DNA from: Actinomycetota bacterium
GTDB taxonomy: Bacteria > Actinomycetota > Humimicrobiia > Humimicrobiales > Humimicrobiaceae
Assembly (NCBI GenBank): GCA_018897225.1
Contig: JAHILC010000263.1
Location: 1 to 7,680 of the forward strand
Reading direction: 5' to 3'
DNA: 7,680 bases
This document shows positions 5,880 through 7,680 of this stretch, in pieces. The notes below the pieces were generated by a model. That model worked only from the letters and a program-made list of their open reading frames with translations. It ran no database searches and was not told where the DNA came from. The position numbers were made by a program, and so were the translations under genes. Every line of letters starts with the position of its first letter. Positions within the stretch are counted from its first letter, which is position 1.

Positions 5880-7244
5880 TTATTGGTCTGTATTTTCTAT
5901 TCTTTTAACGTGAATAAGTAAACCCTCTACCGAAATTATTTTAACAGCACTACCTTTTTTAATAGTTTTATTATCTAAAGATAATGCTTTCCAGATTTCC
6001 CCGTGTGTTTTTATTAAACCCTCTGGATTTAAATTTTCAATAACAATTCCAATTGTTCCTACCATACCTATATTACCTGTTACGGGTTTTTTCCTGTGTA
6101 CTTTATAAACTGCTCTGATAACAATTATTAAAAGGACTGAAACTACAATTGATAGTCCAATAATCAAGCTCTTTGCTATTTGCAGAAATGGGGCTGCAGT
6201 ATCAATCAGCATAAAAGATCCTACAATCAGTGATGCAATTCCAGCCAATGAAAGTATTCCTCCAAGATTCAATTTTAAATCCAGCATAAATAAAACTATT
6301 GATAAAACAATAAGCGCCAGTCCAGCATAATTTGTAGGCAACACACTAAATGCATAAAGCCCTAAAATGATGCAAATTACACCAATTGCTCCAGAAACTC
6401 CCAGTCCGGGTTGAGAGAATTCAAAAATTATTCCAAAAAGGCCTAAAATAAATAATATATAGGCAATGTTCGGATTGGTAATGAGATGCAAAAATTTTGC
6501 TATGAAACTCATCTCAATTGTTTTAGTTGAATATTCTTTGGTAGAAATTTCAAAGGTCAGATTTTGTTTTTCTATGGTTGTGCCGTCAATTTTTTTAAGA
6601 AGCTCGTCAAGATCTGTTGCAATATAATTTATGACATTTATCTCTATAGCCTCTTTTGATGTTATTGATACACTTTCCCTGATAGCTTTTTCAGCCCACT
6701 CAGTATTCCTGTCATTTAATGAAGCTAAATTTCTTATAAACGATACAGAATCATTAACTATCTTATCCATCTGTTCTTCGGTTACTCCCTGGTCGCTACC
6801 AAGGTTTACCGGATGGGCAGCTCCTATACTTGTAGATGGACTCATGACAGCAATATCACTGGCATAAACAATAAAAACACCTGCTGAAGCAGCCCTGGCG
6901 CCTTCAGGGTAAACATACACTATAACAGGTGTTGGGGTATTAATGATATTTAGTGCAATTTCTCTCATTGAGGATTCCAATCCTCCTGGAGTATCGATAA
7001 TTATTAGAAGAGCTGCCTGTTCTTTCTGAGCTTCATTAAGGCATTTTGAAATATAATTAGATAAGGTAGGGCCTATAATGCCATCAATTTTACAGATATA
7101 AAATTCATTTATTTTAATAAAATTTTGGCTAATATCTTCTCCAAATAAATTTGAAGATAACCCTGTAAAGAATAGAAAAACTGCAGTAAGAATTAAAAAA
7201 AATGTAAAAATTTTTAAATATTTAATTATTTTGTATGAATACAT
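5880..7244 (-). CDS. Membrane-bound ClpP-class serine protease, NfeD family (long NfeD1b type)
   Basis: The 454 residues follow the long NfeD layout. A hydrophobic N-terminal signal or anchor (about 11-30) is followed by an extracytoplasmic ClpP/SppA-like protease domain (about 45-235), four to five membrane helices (about 256-378) and a C-terminal OB-fold NfeD domain (about 388-448, with GMVGTIGIVIENLNPEG, GEIWKALS and GLLIHVKRIE). The catalytic dyad is probably Ser120 in ARAASAGVF and Lys161 in MDKIVND; their 41-residue spacing equals that of the Ser97/Lys138 dyad of the archaeal homologue PH1510. IDTPGG (83-88) is the oxyanion-region motif. Characterised relatives cleave stomatin-type proteins and are thought to act in membrane quality control. 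The usual SPFH/stomatin partner is not adjacent here. The ATG has no clear Shine-Dalgarno, but a good promoter lies just upstream. The family is secure and the substrate is unknown. Confidence 0.93.
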   Translation of the reverse strand: MYSYKIIKYLKIFTFFLILTAVFLFFTGLSSNLFGEDISQNFIKINEFYICKIDGIIGPTLSNYISKCLNEAQKEQAALLIIIDTPGGLESSMREIALNIINTPTPVIVYVYPEGARAASAGVFIVYASDIAVMSPSTSIGAAHPVNLGSDQGVTEEQMDKIVNDSVSFIRNLASLNDRNTEWAEKAIRESVSITSKEAIEINVINYIATDLDELLKKIDGTTIEKQNLTFEISTKEYSTKTIEMSFIAKFLHLITNPNIAYILFILGLFGIIFEFSQPGLGVSGAIGVICIILGLYAFSVLPTNYAGLALIVLSIVLFMLDLKLNLGGILSLAGIASLIVGSFMLIDTAAPFLQIAKSLIIGLSIVVSVLLIIVIRAVYKVHRKKPVTGNIGMVGTIGIVIENLNPEGLIKTHGEIWKALSLDNKTIKKGSAVKIISVEGLLIHVKRIENTDQ

Positions 7245-7273
7245 TTCAAATGTTAATTTTAATATACATATTA

Positions 7274-7305
7274 ATTATACTATAGTTGATACTTAATTTT
7301 TTCAA
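7274..7305 (-). promoter_or_regulatory. Candidate sigma70 promoter of the NfeD-type protease gene
   Basis: On the minus strand TTGAAA (7305 down to 7300) is followed after 17 bases by TAGTAT (7282 down to 7277), which overlaps a perfect TATAAT (7279 down to 7274). Transcription would start near 7266, giving a leader of about 22 bases before the ATG. This is the best promoter match in the window, and its location right before a first gene supports it. Confidence 0.55.
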
Positions 7306-7660
7306 TATGATATATTGCTTAGGAAATTTATATTTAAATCAAAAGCTCAATTCTGGAATAAAAATATCCTCGTTTAAGCTCAATAATATAGTTCTAACAT
7401 TGCGTATGGTGGCCACTCAGAATTAAGCTAATCGATATAAAAAGCTAAAAATAACAGCAATACTATTGATCATTTTTAAGCGACACTTCGTCACTCAATA
7501 GACACATGGGATTAAAACTGATACAACTGATAGTGCTTGGAGTTGTCCCTCTTTTCAACCTTAAGTTAATTCGTGGCAAATTCGTGACATCAATGTCAGT
7601 CAAATATTAAAAGTAGATAGTCAGACACGATAACTCTTATATGCAGATGCAATCAAACAA
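7306..7660. other. Gene-poor spacer between tmRNA-like end and protease gene, possible integrase debris
   Basis: No intact gene is seen on either strand. On the plus strand, LRHS-IDT (about 7486-7507) followed by stops, and FNLKLIRGKFVTS (about 7554-7592) in the same region, faintly resemble the eroded end of an integrase (the usual LGHSSIDTTLKTY). The match is short and broken, so I do not annotate it as a pseudogene. I find no clear terminator immediately downstream of the tmRNA-like end. Confidence 0.3.
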
Positions 7661-7680
7661 TGGTGGAGGCGGCGGGAATC
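7661..7680 (-). ncRNA. ssrA: 3' end of tmRNA (or tRNA-Ala), cut by the window edge
   Basis: Read on the minus strand this is GATTCCCGCCGCCTCCACCA: the end of a T-loop (G57 A58 U59 U60), the T-stem 3' arm CCCGC, the acceptor 3' arm CGCCTCC, discriminator A73 and encoded CCA. U70 in that arm would face position 3 to make the G3-U70 pair that marks alanine-accepting RNAs, namely tmRNA and tRNA-Ala. The GCCTCCACCA ending and the TTC-type stem followed by CCCGCC are, from memory, more usual for tmRNA. Only 20 bases are visible, so tRNA-Ala cannot be excluded. Confidence 0.6.

Noticed and set aside
5805..5880. Plus-strand stretch reading AEILAELIQDVQQELINLFHF
   Set aside because: It looks helical, but an in-frame stop (5775-5777) precedes it, there is no start or ribosome site, and part of it is the arm of a hairpin.
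6631..6867. Open plus-strand frame opposite the NfeD-type protease
   Set aside because: It lies inside the catalytic domain of a clear protease gene and has no motif of its own.
1..7680. CRISPR array or other regularly spaced repeats
   Set aside because: No repeat of 20 or more bases recurs at regular intervals anywhere in the window.

Overview
This is an AT-rich bacterial chromosome segment. Every intact protein gene lies on the minus strand. Short intergenic gaps, good Shine-Dalgarno sites and ordinary bacterial housekeeping genes make it clearly bacterial. The murI–rph–rdgB order occurs in both Bacillota and Actinomycetota, so the sequence alone does not fix the phylum. An uncultured low-GC lineage is my guess, no more than that.

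Reading in the direction of transcription (right to left), the right edge carries the last 20 bases of a tmRNA or tRNA-Ala gene. About 400 bases without an intact gene follow, then a membrane-bound ClpP-class serine protease of the NfeD family (5880-7244). A 229-base gap with two hairpins comes next, then a small membrane-anchored protein with a Thr-rich stalk and an Ig-like domain (5138-5650). The stretch 4514-5137 has no intact gene but is not empty. It holds a decayed plus-strand tyrosine recombinase (4681-4889), a detached tRNA 3' end with CCA (4997-5021) and a rho-independent terminator (5074-5102). Together these look like the scar of an old element integrated at a tRNA gene.

Left of the scar is a ribbon-helix-helix/PIN toxin-antitoxin operon (4513 down to 3745), with AT-rich palindromes upstream that could be its operator. 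A class I methyltransferase (3637-2807) then leads into a tight cluster: murI (glutamate racemase), rph (RNase PH) and rdgB (XTP/dITP pyrophosphatase), with gaps of 76, 28 and 34 bases. The cluster serves cell-wall precursor supply, tRNA 3' maturation and nucleotide-pool cleaning. Sixteen bases after rdgB sits a second, unrelated tyrosine recombinase that lacks its N-terminal half (67-513) but keeps a Shine-Dalgarno site.

The window is therefore a conserved housekeeping cluster flanked on both sides by integration debris: two clear recombinase relics, a possible third next to the tmRNA-like end, a displaced tRNA end and a toxin-antitoxin pair. I do not see a complete new system. The most informative parts are the integration scar, the truncated recombinase placed in the rdgB operon, and the unidentified Thr-rich Ig-like surface protein.
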